From CAIJXJ01 sp964445115 (GTDB taxonomy: Bacteria > Pseudomonadota > Gammaproteobacteria > Burkholderiales > Methylophilaceae): a DNA stretch of 64,000 bases. Numbering within the stretch: position 1 is the first letter of the stretch; each line of letters starts with the position of its first letter. The DNA is taken from positions 248,001-312,000 of the forward strand of contig CAYUJU010000001.1 of the NCBI GenBank assembly GCA_964445115.1, read 5' to 3'. Shown here piece by piece: positions 32,954 through 42,446 of the stretch. Both the position numbers and the translations under genes were made by a program. Below the pieces are notes generated by a model. That model was not told the origin of the DNA. It made no database searches and worked only from the letters and a program-made list of their open reading frames with translations.

Positions 32954-33625
32954 TCAGGCGGCCAACACGCGGCCAGCCTCCAGGTGCAGCCGCCGCTCAC
33001 AACGACTGGCCAACTGGGCATCGTGCGTCACCAGTACCAGCGTGGTGGCATATGCCGTGTTTAGATCAAAGAGCAAATCAATGACGCGCTGCCCGGTTGC
33101 CGCATCCAGATTGCCGGTCGGCTCATCGGCGAACAGAATCGCAGGCCGGGGAGCAAAGGCGCGCGCCAGTGCGACACGCTGCTGCTCGCCTCCTGAAAGG
33201 TGTCGGGGATAGTGATACAGGCGATGGGACAAGCCGACGCGTGCCATTGCCTGGTCCGCACGCGCGTGGGCATCGGGCACGCCGCCCAACTCCAGCGGAA
33301 GCAGGACATTTTCGATCGCTGTCAGCGAGGGCAACAGCTGGAATGACTGAAACACGAACCCCATGCAGCGTGCCCGCAGAGCGGCACGCCCGTCTTCATC
33401 CAGCGTGGACAGATCGACGCCATCAATCAGGACGCGGCCACTGGTCGGCAGATCCAGCCCGGCCAACAAGCCGAGCAAGGTCGACTTGCCCGACCCCGAC
33501 GCGCCGAGGATGGCGATGGTCTCGCCCCTGCGCACCTGGCATTCCACGCCATCGAGAATCGTCAACGGCCCTTCGCTGCTGGTAACATGCTTGCCCAAAG
33601 CTTGGGTTTCAATGGCGATCGACAT
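32954..33625 (-). CDS. ABC transporter ATP-binding protein (YbbA type)
   Basis: The 223-residue ATPase has Walker A GASGSGKST, the Q-loop GFVFQSFQLLP, signature LSGGEQQRVALARA, Walker B AILFADEPTGNLD and the H-loop LVTHD. It belongs to the MacB/LolD-like family and should power the permease encoded next. The start is taken at 33625 (MSIAIETQALGKHV) because homologues begin there; an in-frame ATG at 33637 adds four residues and would leave only 5 bp to the divergent tesA ATG. Confidence 0.93.
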   Translation of the reverse strand: MSIAIETQALGKHVTSSEGPLTILDGVECQVRRGETIAILGASGSGKSTLLGLLAGLDLPTSGRVLIDGVDLSTLDEDGRAALRARCMGFVFQSFQLLPSLTAIENVLLPLELGGVPDAHARADQAMARVGLSHRLYHYPRHLSGGEQQRVALARAFAPRPAILFADEPTGNLDAATGQRVIDLLFDLNTAYATTLVLVTHDAQLASRCERRLHLEAGRVLAA

Positions 33626-33642
33626 ATCGGATTTCATTTCTC

Positions 33643-34275
33643 ATGACGTTATTCAGAGTTACGCTCATCTTGATGCTGCTGGCACCTCTTCAGGCACTTG
33701 CCGCCCCCGTGATACTGGTATTCGGCGACAGTCTCTCCGCCGCCTACGGCATCCCGCTGGCGCAGAACTGGCCGCAATTATTGCAGCAGCGTCTGGAAAA
33801 AAACGGCTTTCCCCATCGTATTGTGAACGTGAGCATCAGCGGCGAGACCACCAGCGGCGGCCTGAGCCGGATCGACAAAGCGCTATTGGACCACAAACCC
33901 GCACTTGTAGTTCTGGAACTGGGTGCGAATGATGGATTGCGCGGCCTGCCGCTGAAGGAAATGCAGCGCAACCTGACCGGTATCATCACCGCCTGCAAGC
34001 GTCGGGGTGCCAAAGTGTTGCTGGTGGGCATGCGGATTCCGCCCAACTACGGGCCGCGTTACACCGACAGCTTTTTCAGCAGCTATGCCACCCTGGCCCG
34101 CGAACACCGTCTTCAGCTGGTGCCGTTCCTGCTGGAAGGCGTCGCCGGCAACCGCAGCCTGATGCAGGACGACGGGCTGCACCCGACCGCGGCGGCCCAG
34201 CCCAGGGTCCTCGAGAATCTCTGGCGCGGACTCAAACCGTTGCTAGGCAAACCAGTCAAACCGGCTGCCAGATAA
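33643..34275 (+). CDS. tesA: Periplasmic SGNH esterase / thioesterase I / lysophospholipase L1
   Basis: The 210-residue precursor has a signal peptide (TLILMLLAPLQALAA) and the SGNH blocks: FGDSLSAAYGI with the nucleophile Ser, SGETTSGG with the oxyanion Gly, LELGANDGLRG with the Asn, and DDGLHPTAAAQ with the catalytic Asp and His. TesA hydrolyses acyl thioesters and lysophospholipids in the periplasm. The gene is divergent from the YbbAP operon, as in E. coli. The spacing is very small, so promoters must overlap coding sequence. Its 3' end overlaps the convergent tilS by 20 bp. Confidence 0.93.
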   Translation: MTLFRVTLILMLLAPLQALAAPVILVFGDSLSAAYGIPLAQNWPQLLQQRLEKNGFPHRIVNVSISGETTSGGLSRIDKALLDHKPALVVLELGANDGLRGLPLKEMQRNLTGIITACKRRGAKVLLVGMRIPPNYGPRYTDSFFSSYATLAREHRLQLVPFLLEGVAGNRSLMQDDGLHPTAAAQPRVLENLWRGLKPLLGKPVKPAAR

Positions 34276-35587
34276 CGTCGATTCCCGCTTTATCGGGGCC
34301 TGCTTGCCAATCATGGGCGACGCCGATGCCAGGCACCACCAGCAACTGCGCCTGATACCAGAGTAAAGGTAACGTCGGGCGTTGCCATGCCGGTAACCCG
34401 GCTTCCTGAAACAGGTTCTTGAGCGAGCGCGCCGGGCGATTCTGGCTCAACTGCAGACGCTCTCCACCCGAGCGGGTATGAATTTCCAGCGACTTGCCAG
34501 CCAGTTTTTCAACGCTCACTCCCTGCCCTATTACCTGTCGGAATAGCAGGCGCCCCGCGGGCAACACCAACTCTTCTTCCCCCTGCCACAGGTGCGGCAC
34601 ATCGGGCACGGGGTGGGCCTCAGGCGCAAACCACACGGTATCCCGGTAGCGTCGGACGCACCCGCCCGCCAGTACGATCTCTATTTCGGCCTCCGGGCGC
34701 GCCCGGGCCAGCTGCTTCATGATCTCCGCCAGACGGCGGGTGCTGGGCAATACGTCAACATACGAGGACAGCCAGAACCGCAGCAGGTTTTTCGCGCGCG
34801 GAGTCGACAGTTGGCGTAGCGCCTGTACCGCCAACCTGCCGTCCACGATCCACTGGGCGGCATCCTGCTGGGCGATTTCCTGCAGCAAGGCATCCGCTTC
34901 AGCGAGGTGGGCGGCGCTCCGGGCCAGCGCGCTGCCGGCGGCGGGAAACCGCTGGCGCAACACGGGCAACACGGCGTGGCGCAAATAATTGCGGTCGAAA
35001 CTTTCGTCCTGGTTACTTTCATCCTCGACCCAGGCAATGCCGAGTTCGCAGGCACAGGCTTCGAGGCTGGCCCGCGGCGTGTCCAGCAAGGGCCGTAACA
35101 GGATGGGCGTGCTGTCGCGCTGCACCGGCATGGCGGCAAGGCCCTTGATCCCGGCACCGCGCAGCAATTGCAGCAGCATGGTTTCGGCCTGATCATCCTG
35201 ATGGTGCGCCAGCAACAGGTAATCGGCTGGGTGTCGGGCAAATGCCGCGTAACGTGCAGCACGGGCAGCCGCTTCGACCCCGAGTCCGCTTTCCCGCGAT
35301 ACCGTGACGCGCTCCGCCGTGAACGGGACCTCCAGCATGCGGCACACCTGGGCACAATGCTGCTGCCAGGCTTCCGCATGGGGGCTCAGGCCGTGGTTGA
35401 TGTGAAGCGCCGCAAGCTCGATGCCGAGCGCAGGACGTAAACGGTGCAGCAGATGCAGGAGGACGGTGGAATCGAGTCCACCGGAATACCCGAGCAGCAG
35501 TCGCTGCCCGGGCTGGATGAGCGGTTGGAGGAAGTGGGCTAACCGCGTCTCGAGATCAGCGAGGGGCGACTTCTTTGAACTTGCCAT
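34256..35587 (-). CDS. tilS: tRNA(Ile)-lysidine synthase
   Basis: The 443-residue enzyme has the PP-loop LLGYSGGLDSTVLLHLLHRL and downstream ALHINHGLSPHAEAWQQHC, LLAHHQDDQAETMLLQLLRG, LRPLLDTPRASLEACA, and the C-terminal TilS domains (SGGERLQLSQNRPARSLKNL). It lysidinylates the wobble C34 of the minor isoleucine tRNA. The ATG at 35587 lies 32 bp inside the end of accA. The pair accA-tilS is common in betaproteobacteria. Confidence 0.95.
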   Translation of the reverse strand: MASSKKSPLADLETRLAHFLQPLIQPGQRLLLGYSGGLDSTVLLHLLHRLRPALGIELAALHINHGLSPHAEAWQQHCAQVCRMLEVPFTAERVTVSRESGLGVEAAARAARYAAFARHPADYLLLAHHQDDQAETMLLQLLRGAGIKGLAAMPVQRDSTPILLRPLLDTPRASLEACACELGIAWVEDESNQDESFDRNYLRHAVLPVLRQRFPAAGSALARSAAHLAEADALLQEIAQQDAAQWIVDGRLAVQALRQLSTPRAKNLLRFWLSSYVDVLPSTRRLAEIMKQLARARPEAEIEIVLAGGCVRRYRDTVWFAPEAHPVPDVPHLWQGEEELVLPAGRLLFRQVIGQGVSVEKLAGKSLEIHTRSGGERLQLSQNRPARSLKNLFQEAGLPAWQRPTLPLLWYQAQLLVVPGIGVAHDWQAGPDKAGIDVIWQPV

Positions 35588-36524
35588 AGCTCATGAGGCG
35601 GTCCAGACGGGCTTCGAGCAAGTTGGGAATCGACATCACTTGCAAGCGGGCGAGTTCATCTTTCAGCGCACGTCGCAGGGTTTGCATCATGACTTCCGGC
35701 TCGCGGTGGGCGCCGCCCAGCGGTTCTGCGACGATACGGTCAACCAGCCCCATGCTCTTGAGGCGATTGGCCGTAATGGCTAGCGTCTCGGCCGCATCCG
35801 GCGCCTTATCCGCACTCTTCCACAGGATGGAGGCACAGCCTTCCGGAGAAATCACGGAATAGGTCCCATATTGCAGCATCATCAGGTGATCGACCACGCC
35901 CAGCGCCAGCGCACCACCGGAGCCACCTTCACCGATGATGACACCGATGATCGGCGTCTTGAGTTCTGCCATCACGTACAGATTGCGCGCAATCGCTTCT
36001 GATTGGCCACGTTCTTCCGCACCGATGCCGGGATAAGCACCGGGCGTGTCGATCAGCGTGATGATGGGCAGGTTGAATTTTTCCGCCAGGCGAAACAGGC
36101 GCAGCGCCTTTCGATAGCCTTCCGGGCGTGGCATGCCGAAATTGCGATAAATCTTTTCCTTGGTGTCGCGGCCCTTCTGGTGGCCGATCACCATCACTGG
36201 CTGACCTTCGAAGCGGGCCATGCCACCAACGATGGCGGGATCGTCAGCATAGGCACGGTCACCATGCAGTTCTTCGAAATCGGTGAACAGCCCCTGAATG
36301 TAGTCCAGGGTATACGGGCGCTGCGGATGGCGAGACACCTGCGACACCTGCCAGGCACCCAGCTTGCTGTAGATGTCTTTGGTCAGCGTTTGGCTTTTCT
36401 GTTGCAAACGGTCGATTTCTTCGGAGATATCCAGTGCGGAATCATCCTGCACGTAACGCAATTCTTCGATTTTGGCCTCGAGTTCGGCGATGGGTTGCTC
36501 GAAATCCAGAAAGCTAGTCTTCAT
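35556..36524 (-). CDS. accA: Acetyl-CoA carboxylase carboxyltransferase subunit alpha
   Basis: The 322-residue subunit starts MKTSFLDFEQPIAELEAKIE, has the PYTLDYIQGLFTDFEELHGD block, VMVIGHQKGRDTKEKI, and the catalytic stretch TLIDTPGAYPGIGAEERGQS plus GEGGSGGALALGVVDHL. With AccD it transfers the carboxyl group from biotin to acetyl-CoA for fatty acid synthesis. It follows dnaE by 43 bp, as in E. coli, and overlaps tilS. Confidence 0.97.
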   Translation of the reverse strand: MKTSFLDFEQPIAELEAKIEELRYVQDDSALDISEEIDRLQQKSQTLTKDIYSKLGAWQVSQVSRHPQRPYTLDYIQGLFTDFEELHGDRAYADDPAIVGGMARFEGQPVMVIGHQKGRDTKEKIYRNFGMPRPEGYRKALRLFRLAEKFNLPIITLIDTPGAYPGIGAEERGQSEAIARNLYVMAELKTPIIGVIIGEGGSGGALALGVVDHLMMLQYGTYSVISPEGCASILWKSADKAPDAAETLAITANRLKSMGLVDRIVAEPLGGAHREPEVMMQTLRRALKDELARLQVMSIPNLLEARLDRLMSYGKFKEVAPR

Positions 36525-36567
36525 AAATGTCTTCTCTTATCTTGCTGCGAACAGCGTGAAATCGGGT

Positions 36568-39500
36568 CTAATGATACAGGATTTTGACGTTGTCATCGGA
36601 AAGCCAGGTCCGCAGGCCGGCGATCAGTTCGTCGCGCAACTCGACCCGCCAGGCGTCCCCAAGGGAAAGCTCAACCCGCGCATCCGTATTGCGGTAGTCG
36701 ATCTGCACCGGGCAGCCCCGCAGGTCCTGCTCGACACCTGAAGGCTTGCAGAACGGGGCCAGCACTTCGCGCAACTTGAGCGCATCCGCCTGGCCGTTGC
36801 ACGAAATGCGCAACAGGCTGGCATAGGCACTACGCGCGGCCGACACGTCGAACAAGCGGCGGGCATTGACGCGCAGGCCGCCGGTGAAATCGTCGTTGCT
36901 CACCTTGCCTTCGACGAACAGCAATTGGTCCTCTTTCAGCAACGCCGCATTCGCCATGAACAACTCGTTGCCAATCGCCACTTCGATCTGTGCCGTCGCG
37001 TCGTCAATGGTCACGAACGCCATCTTGCCGCGGCTGGTCATGCGGGTACGGGTCGCGATCACCACGCCGGCGAGCAACTGCGGCTGTTCCTGCGGCGTCA
37101 ACGTCGCCAGGCTGTTGCGTACGAAGGATGAAAGCTCTTTCTTGTAGGCAAGGTAAGGGTGCCCGCTGAAATAGAAGCCGAGTGCGGACTTTTCCTGCTG
37201 CAGTTTTTCCTGTTCCGGCCAGGGAGGAACTGCAGGCAGTTGATGGGTGGTCACCTCTGGCATGTCGCCGAACAGGCTGTTTTGCCCGGACGCTGCCCCG
37301 CTCTGCTCCGCCGCCTCAATCGCCATGCCGACGCCCGCCAGCAAGGCGGCGCGGTTGGGCTCCAGCTTGTCGAACGCACCGGCGCGGATCAGTGATTCAA
37401 TCACGCGGCGGTTTACCTTGCGCAAGTCGAGGCGCTGGCAGAAATCGAACAGATCCTTGAATGGGCCACCCTGCTGGCGGGACTCCAGAATGACTTCGAT
37501 AGCGGACCAGCCGGTGCCCTTGATCGCGCCCAAGCCATACAGAATCTGCTTGGCATTGAGCGGCTTGAAACGGAACTCGCTCTGGTTGATATCCGGCGGC
37601 AGGATCTCCAGCCCGTTCAGCAGGCAATCGTCGTGAAAGATATGCACGCTGTCCGTGTTGTTCATGTCGGCGGACATGGTCGCCGCGAGGAAGGCCGCCG
37701 GGTAATGGCGTTTCAGGAAGGCCGTGTGGTAGGCCACGAGCGCATAGGCTGCCGCATGCGACTTGTTGAAGCCGTAGCTGGCGAACTTTTCCATCAGGTC
37801 GAACAGGAATTCGGCATCGCGCGGTGCCGTGCCGTTTTTCTGCGCCCCCTCGACGAAAATCGCCCGCTGCTGCGCCATTTCCTCAGGCTTTTTCTTACCC
37901 ATGGCGCGGCGCAGCATATCGGCGCCGCCGAGGCTGTAGCCTGCGACCACCTGCGCGATCTGCATCACCTGTTCCTGGTACACCATGATGCCGTAGGTTT
38001 CGCGCAAGATCGGCGCAGTCGCGGGATGCGGATATTCGACTTTCTGCTGGCCGTGCTTGCGACGGCAGAAATCAGGGATCAGGTCCATCGGGCCCGGACG
38101 ATACAAGGCCACCAGCGCAATAATGTCCTCGAACACGTCAGGCTTGGCCTGCTTCAGCATGTCCTTCATGCCACGCGATTCCAACTGGAACACGGCCGTG
38201 GTGTTGGCGCTCTTTAGCAGTTCGAAGGTCGGTTTATCATCCAGCGGCAGGGTCTCGAATGCCAGCGGCTCCAGCCCTTCCAGCGCACGCTGGGCGTTGG
38301 TGCTTTCCAGCGCCATGTCGAGAATGGTGAGGGTACGCAAGCCCAGGAAGTCGAACTTGACCAGCCCGACCTTCTCCACGTCGTCCTTGTCGTACTGGCT
38401 CACCACGCTGTCGCTGCCCTGCTGGCAATACATGGGCGAGAAGTCGGTGATTCGACTGGGCGAAATCAGCACGCCGCCCGCGTGCATGCCGATATTGCGG
38501 GTCAGGCCTTCCAAGCGAAGCGCAAGCTCCAGCAGCTCGTTGACTTCTTCTTCCTTCTCGCGCCGCTCCTTGAGTTGCGGCTCTTTCTCCAGCGCGTCGG
38601 AAAGCGAAATTCCCAGCTCGTTCGGAATCAGCTTGGCGATACCATCGACGAAGTTGAACGGCAGGTCCAGCACCCGGCCTACGTCGCGAATCACGGCCTT
38701 GGCCGCCATGGTCCCGAAGGTAGCGATCTGCGAGACCGCCTCCTTGCCATATTTTTCGCGCACGTACTGGATGACGCGGTCGCGCCCGTCCATGCAGAAG
38801 TCGATATCGAAGTCGGGCATCGACACCCGCTCCGGATTCAGGAAACGCTCGAACAGCAGGGCATAACGCAGCGGATCAAGGTCCGTAATACCCAAGCTGT
38901 AGGCGACCAGCGAGCCAGCACCAGACCCGCGCCCCGGGCCGACTGGCACACCATTATGCTTGGCCCAGTTGATGAAGTCCGCCACGATCAGGAAATACCC
39001 AGGGAACCCCATCTGCACGATGATCCCCACCTCAAAGTCCAGGCGCACCTCATATTCCGGGCGTTTGGCTTCGCGCACAACTGGATCGGGGTATAACACC
39101 GCCAGCCGCTGCAACAGCCCTTCGTGGGCCTGACTACGCAGGTAATCATCGAGACTTTCGTTGTTCGGCGTGGGAAATTGCGGCAGGTAGTTCTTGCCTA
39201 GGGTAATGCCGAGACTGCAACGTTTGGCGATCTCGACCGAGTTTTGCAAGGCCTCTGGGATATCGGCAAACAACTCCGACATTTCGGCCTGGGTCTTGAA
39301 ATACTGTTGCGGCGTAAAGTGCTGCGGGCGGCGCTTGTCGGCCAGCACATAGCCTTCTGCAATACAGACGCGCGCCTCGTGCGCCTTGAAATCGTCCGTA
39401 TCGAGAAACTGGATGGGGTGCGTCGCGACGACCGGCAGTTGCAGGGTAGAGGCCAGTTCACAAGCCTGCGTGATGTAACTTTCCTGCTGGGCATGGCCAG

Positions 39501-40017
39501 CGCGCTGCAGTTCAATATAGAACCGATCAGGGAAAAGGGCTTGCCACTGTTGCGCCAGCGTCTGCGCCAGCGCCATGTTGCCCTGCAACAGCGCCTGCCC
39601 CACCTCGCCCGACATGCCGCCGGAAAGCAGGATCAAACCATCATTTTTTTCCGCCAGCCATTCGCGCTTGATCTCGGCACGTCCTCGGTGCTGATTCTCA
39701 AGGTAGGCTTGCGTCAGCAACTCGCACAGGCGCAAATAGCCCGCATGATTCTGGCACAGCATCAATATCCGGGAAGGCTGATCTCGATTGGCCTCGTTCT
39801 CGAGCCAGAGATCTGCGCCAATTAACGGCTTGATTCCTTTGCCTCGGGCAGCGGAATAGAATTTGACGGCACCAAAAAGGTTGGAAAGGTCGGTCAGCGC
39901 CAAGGCCGGCATGGCATCTTTGACGGCGCGCTTGACGTAATCGCCGATACGCACCATCCCGTCCACGACGGAGTACTCGCTGTGGCAGCGCAGGTGGACA
40001 AAAACAGGTTCAGACAT
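36568..40017 (-). CDS. dnaE: DNA polymerase III alpha subunit
   Basis: The 1149-residue replicase has the N-terminal PHP domain (VHLRCHSEYSVVDG), the polymerase palm with catalytic aspartates in SMPDFDIDFCMDGRDRVI, the VGPGRGSGAGSLVAYSLGI segment, the finger and HhH region (IKGTGWSAIEVIL), and the C-terminal OB fold (LLAGVVIATRTRMTSRGKMA). Length is close to E. coli DnaE (1160). The gene is preceded by the pentapeptide/HDOD/mot insert instead of rnhB. Confidence 0.98.
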   Translation of the reverse strand: MSEPVFVHLRCHSEYSVVDGMVRIGDYVKRAVKDAMPALALTDLSNLFGAVKFYSAARGKGIKPLIGADLWLENEANRDQPSRILMLCQNHAGYLRLCELLTQAYLENQHRGRAEIKREWLAEKNDGLILLSGGMSGEVGQALLQGNMALAQTLAQQWQALFPDRFYIELQRAGHAQQESYITQACELASTLQLPVVATHPIQFLDTDDFKAHEARVCIAEGYVLADKRRPQHFTPQQYFKTQAEMSELFADIPEALQNSVEIAKRCSLGITLGKNYLPQFPTPNNESLDDYLRSQAHEGLLQRLAVLYPDPVVREAKRPEYEVRLDFEVGIIVQMGFPGYFLIVADFINWAKHNGVPVGPGRGSGAGSLVAYSLGITDLDPLRYALLFERFLNPERVSMPDFDIDFCMDGRDRVIQYVREKYGKEAVSQIATFGTMAAKAVIRDVGRVLDLPFNFVDGIAKLIPNELGISLSDALEKEPQLKERREKEEEVNELLELALRLEGLTRNIGMHAGGVLISPSRITDFSPMYCQQGSDSVVSQYDKDDVEKVGLVKFDFLGLRTLTILDMALESTNAQRALEGLEPLAFETLPLDDKPTFELLKSANTTAVFQLESRGMKDMLKQAKPDVFEDIIALVALYRPGPMDLIPDFCRRKHGQQKVEYPHPATAPILRETYGIMVYQEQVMQIAQVVAGYSLGGADMLRRAMGKKKPEEMAQQRAIFVEGAQKNGTAPRDAEFLFDLMEKFASYGFNKSHAAAYALVAYHTAFLKRHYPAAFLAATMSADMNNTDSVHIFHDDCLLNGLEILPPDINQSEFRFKPLNAKQILYGLGAIKGTGWSAIEVILESRQQGGPFKDLFDFCQRLDLRKVNRRVIESLIRAGAFDKLEPNRAALLAGVGMAIEAAEQSGAASGQNSLFGDMPEVTTHQLPAVPPWPEQEKLQQEKSALGFYFSGHPYLAYKKELSSFVRNSLATLTPQEQPQLLAGVVIATRTRMTSRGKMAFVTIDDATAQIEVAIGNELFMANAALLKEDQLLFVEGKVSNDDFTGGLRVNARRLFDVSAARSAYASLLRISCNGQADALKLREVLAPFCKPSGVEQDLRGCPVQIDYRNTDARVELSLGDAWRVELRDELIAGLRTWLSDDNVKILYH

Positions 40018-40067
40018 GCTGCAATTTTACCGGAAAAGTCGCCTTGCCGAACCCACGTTTGTCGCGC

Positions 40068-40877
40068 TCATCGACACACGCCGACCGAACCCTCGGCGCA
40101 TACCCGCCCATCAGGCCACACCGCATGACCGAGCTGCACGCCCGTCAGATCTGCGCCCTTCAGGCTGGCCTGGAGCAGACTGGCGCGCATCAGATTGGCG
40201 TATTTGAGGTTGGCGTGCTGCAAATTTGCGCCGGACAGATCCGCCCCCTGCAGGTCCACACCGACCAGCAGTTGATCGTGTTTATCACAGCCTGCCCAAT
40301 TCACGCCCCGACTGGCAGGGGCCTGGCAATCAGCCTGGAACTGCAGCCCAACCTTGATTGGATTCACAGGCTTGGTCGTCAACGTCACGACCAGCACAAC
40401 CGCCACAACCAGCAAGATACCGATAATGGCTTTGACGTAAGAATCACGCCGAGTACGTACCCATTCTTCAAAGGAAGAACGGCTTTCGCGATAGGCATGC
40501 TGTTCTACCGTTTCCGGACGTTGCCTGCGATCCACACCGCTACGTCGGTTGAGATTTTGCTCGGCCATGTCAGGGGATTCGTGTTTTCTGGGGTCAGGTG
40601 ACTTGCGGTCGTCCAGCCAACGCAGCGCGGCTTTGGCACGCTCCTCCCGCCAGTCCACGTCCCCCTCGGCCACCCCCATGTGCTCGTACAACGTTGCATG
40701 AACTTTTTCCATGAGTTCCGGCAACTGGTCGAGCGGGCGCCAGAACTTCCCGTCCAGACTCAACTGGTCCTGTTCGCCGATGCGCCCCAGCAGGATATGG
40801 CGACAGATCAGCGGTTCCGGGAAAGGGCCCTGCTGGCGATCCCCGCGTTTAACGAACCAGAGGCGATAATCACTCAT
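40068..40877 (-). CDS. GYF-like / transmembrane / pentapeptide-repeat protein
   Basis: The 269-residue product has three parts. Residues 1-60 (YRLWFVKRGDRQQGPF...GKFWRPLDQLPEL) resemble the GYF_2 type of small peptide-binding domain. A charged linker (about 65-160) leads to one transmembrane helix (VKAIIGILLVVAVVLVVTLT). Residues about 215-255 are pentapeptide repeats (VDLQGADLSGANLQHANLKY, with A(N/D)LxxA repeats), expected outside the cytoplasm. I know no function for this layout. The ATG at 40877 overlaps the HDOD stop (TGATG), so the two are coupled. A longer frame upstream lies in that gene and was not used. Confidence 0.75.
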   Translation of the reverse strand: MSDYRLWFVKRGDRQQGPFPEPLICRHILLGRIGEQDQLSLDGKFWRPLDQLPELMEKVHATLYEHMGVAEGDVDWREERAKAALRWLDDRKSPDPRKHESPDMAEQNLNRRSGVDRRQRPETVEQHAYRESRSSFEEWVRTRRDSYVKAIIGILLVVAVVLVVTLTTKPVNPIKVGLQFQADCQAPASRGVNWAGCDKHDQLLVGVDLQGADLSGANLQHANLKYANLMRASLLQASLKGADLTGVQLGHAVWPDGRVCAEGSVGVCR

Positions 40878-42316
40878 CAGGATTTCGCCAGGTGTGCCAT
40901 GCCGACCCCGGCCTGGGTGCACAACTTCTTGAATTTCTCGTAACGGTCTTCCGCCAGTTCGGCGCCGTCATCATCGGCGTAGAACATCCCCACCATCTGG
41001 CCACGTACGGCGATCGACATGACGAAAAAACTATTGCCCGAGGTCGCATGCGCAATCTCGGGGCTCACCAGCGCACCAACTTTGCCGCGCATGGCATCGT
41101 TCATCCAGAAGGCTTGTGGCTTTTCCATCAAACGCCCAAACAGATTCGACGGCTGCAACGGGAAAGCGAAGGGTTTGAGCGGCGAATGCTCAGGAGCACC
41201 CACGGTGAAACGTCCCTGCAGCCGCGATTTGTCGTGGGATGCCAGCGCAAACACGATGCGCTTCAAGCCCACCCCGTCGCGCAAGCCCTGAAAAACCAGC
41301 TGCATCAAGGTGTTCAGGTGCAGGCTTCCATCCAGATGGGTGGCAATCTGCTGCATGACCTCGTCATAGACGTCACCGGATGTCGAGCGCCCCGCCTCCG
41401 ACCCGGCTGGAGCAGCTGCAATGTGCGCCACTGCCTCGTCTTCCGGCCATGGGCCAGGCAATAGCGGCATCCAGCGGGCAGCCGGCAGCGCACCAGGAAT
41501 CACTACGGTACGCGCCACCTTTGCTGCGGTCCGATGGACCCTGGCAACCAGCTCATCCAGAGGCTCGTGCAGCCCCTCCGCCGCCAGACCCAGCAACCGC
41601 AAGGTCTCCTCGCCATGCCATCCACGTTCCACACTCCTCGCCAGGTCTCGCGCAACCGCCACCAGACGGGGCCTGACATGCAATTCGCAATCCGCCTCCC
41701 GCAGCGCACTCAACACCAGCGGCGGCAGATTCCATTGATCGAACAGCTCCAGGCTCAACACATCCAGCGCAACCCCGAACGTCTCTTGCTCGACGCCCAC
41801 GCGCGGCTGCCCACCGGCAGACCGGACATGTTTATGCATCAGATCGGGGGCCGCGACCCAGAGCAGCATCGCCGCGGACTCCTGCAACATGGCCGCGATC
41901 ACCATCTCTTCCACATTCAGATCGAGCCTGACCATTGCCCAGTCCCGGACCTGCCCCCCCGCGTGCATGGCACGCATAGCCATCGCATACAACCCGGCCA
42001 ACGCCTCGGGCTCCAACACCTGCTCGGCCTCAGGCGCGGCCAGCACCCGCTCGAAAAAAGCCGATAGCCCCATCATCATGACCGCGTGCTCGATGGTCAG
42101 CACCGGCTGTGCCAGACTCCCTTTGCGACGGCCGTTGACCATCCGCATGACCCGCAGCAACAGCATCGGATCACGCAAAACGATTTTTGCCACTTCCTCA
42201 CCACTGACATCCGGCTGCTTTTTATCCAGCGCGATCAAGGCGGTACGGGATTCCGCCATCACCGGCAAATCCACTGATTCCAGTAGGACAACCCATTCCT
42301 GTAAAGTTTTTTGCAC
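40877..42316 (-). CDS. HDOD domain protein with C-terminal GAF-like region
   Basis: The 479-residue protein begins at a GTG (QKTLQEWVVLLESVDLPVMA). Residues about 15-220 form an HDOD domain (VAKIVLRDPMLLLRVMRMVN, IEHAVMMMGLSAFFERVLAA), a degenerate HD-type fold used in signalling. A middle region leads to a GAF-like C-terminus (about 320-479; SLHLNTLMQLVFQGLRDGVG, GNSFFVMSIAVRGQMVGMFY). Such proteins occur near cyclic-nucleotide, motility and biofilm genes. It is divergent from motA and coupled to the pentapeptide gene. Confidence 0.85.
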   Translation of the reverse strand: MQKTLQEWVVLLESVDLPVMAESRTALIALDKKQPDVSGEEVAKIVLRDPMLLLRVMRMVNGRRKGSLAQPVLTIEHAVMMMGLSAFFERVLAAPEAEQVLEPEALAGLYAMAMRAMHAGGQVRDWAMVRLDLNVEEMVIAAMLQESAAMLLWVAAPDLMHKHVRSAGGQPRVGVEQETFGVALDVLSLELFDQWNLPPLVLSALREADCELHVRPRLVAVARDLARSVERGWHGEETLRLLGLAAEGLHEPLDELVARVHRTAAKVARTVVIPGALPAARWMPLLPGPWPEDEAVAHIAAAPAGSEAGRSTSGDVYDEVMQQIATHLDGSLHLNTLMQLVFQGLRDGVGLKRIVFALASHDKSRLQGRFTVGAPEHSPLKPFAFPLQPSNLFGRLMEKPQAFWMNDAMRGKVGALVSPEIAHATSGNSFFVMSIAVRGQMVGMFYADDDGAELAEDRYEKFKKLCTQAGVGMAHLAKS

Positions 42317-42446
42317 TTTGTTATTCTCGATGCGGTATCACGGTGACGAAACGATTCCAGGCATTGCGGCTTGCGGCACGCCCCGATTCATTGCAAAATC
42401 CATCTGTAATTCTAATCGCAGACCAACAACAAGCAAGGGTTAGCCC

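Noticed and set aside
42360..42400. Possible sigma-54 promoter before motA (GG...TTGC)
   Set aside because: The distance between the GG and GC elements is 11 instead of 10, and an alternative pairing gives 16; neither fits the strict -24/-12 spacing.
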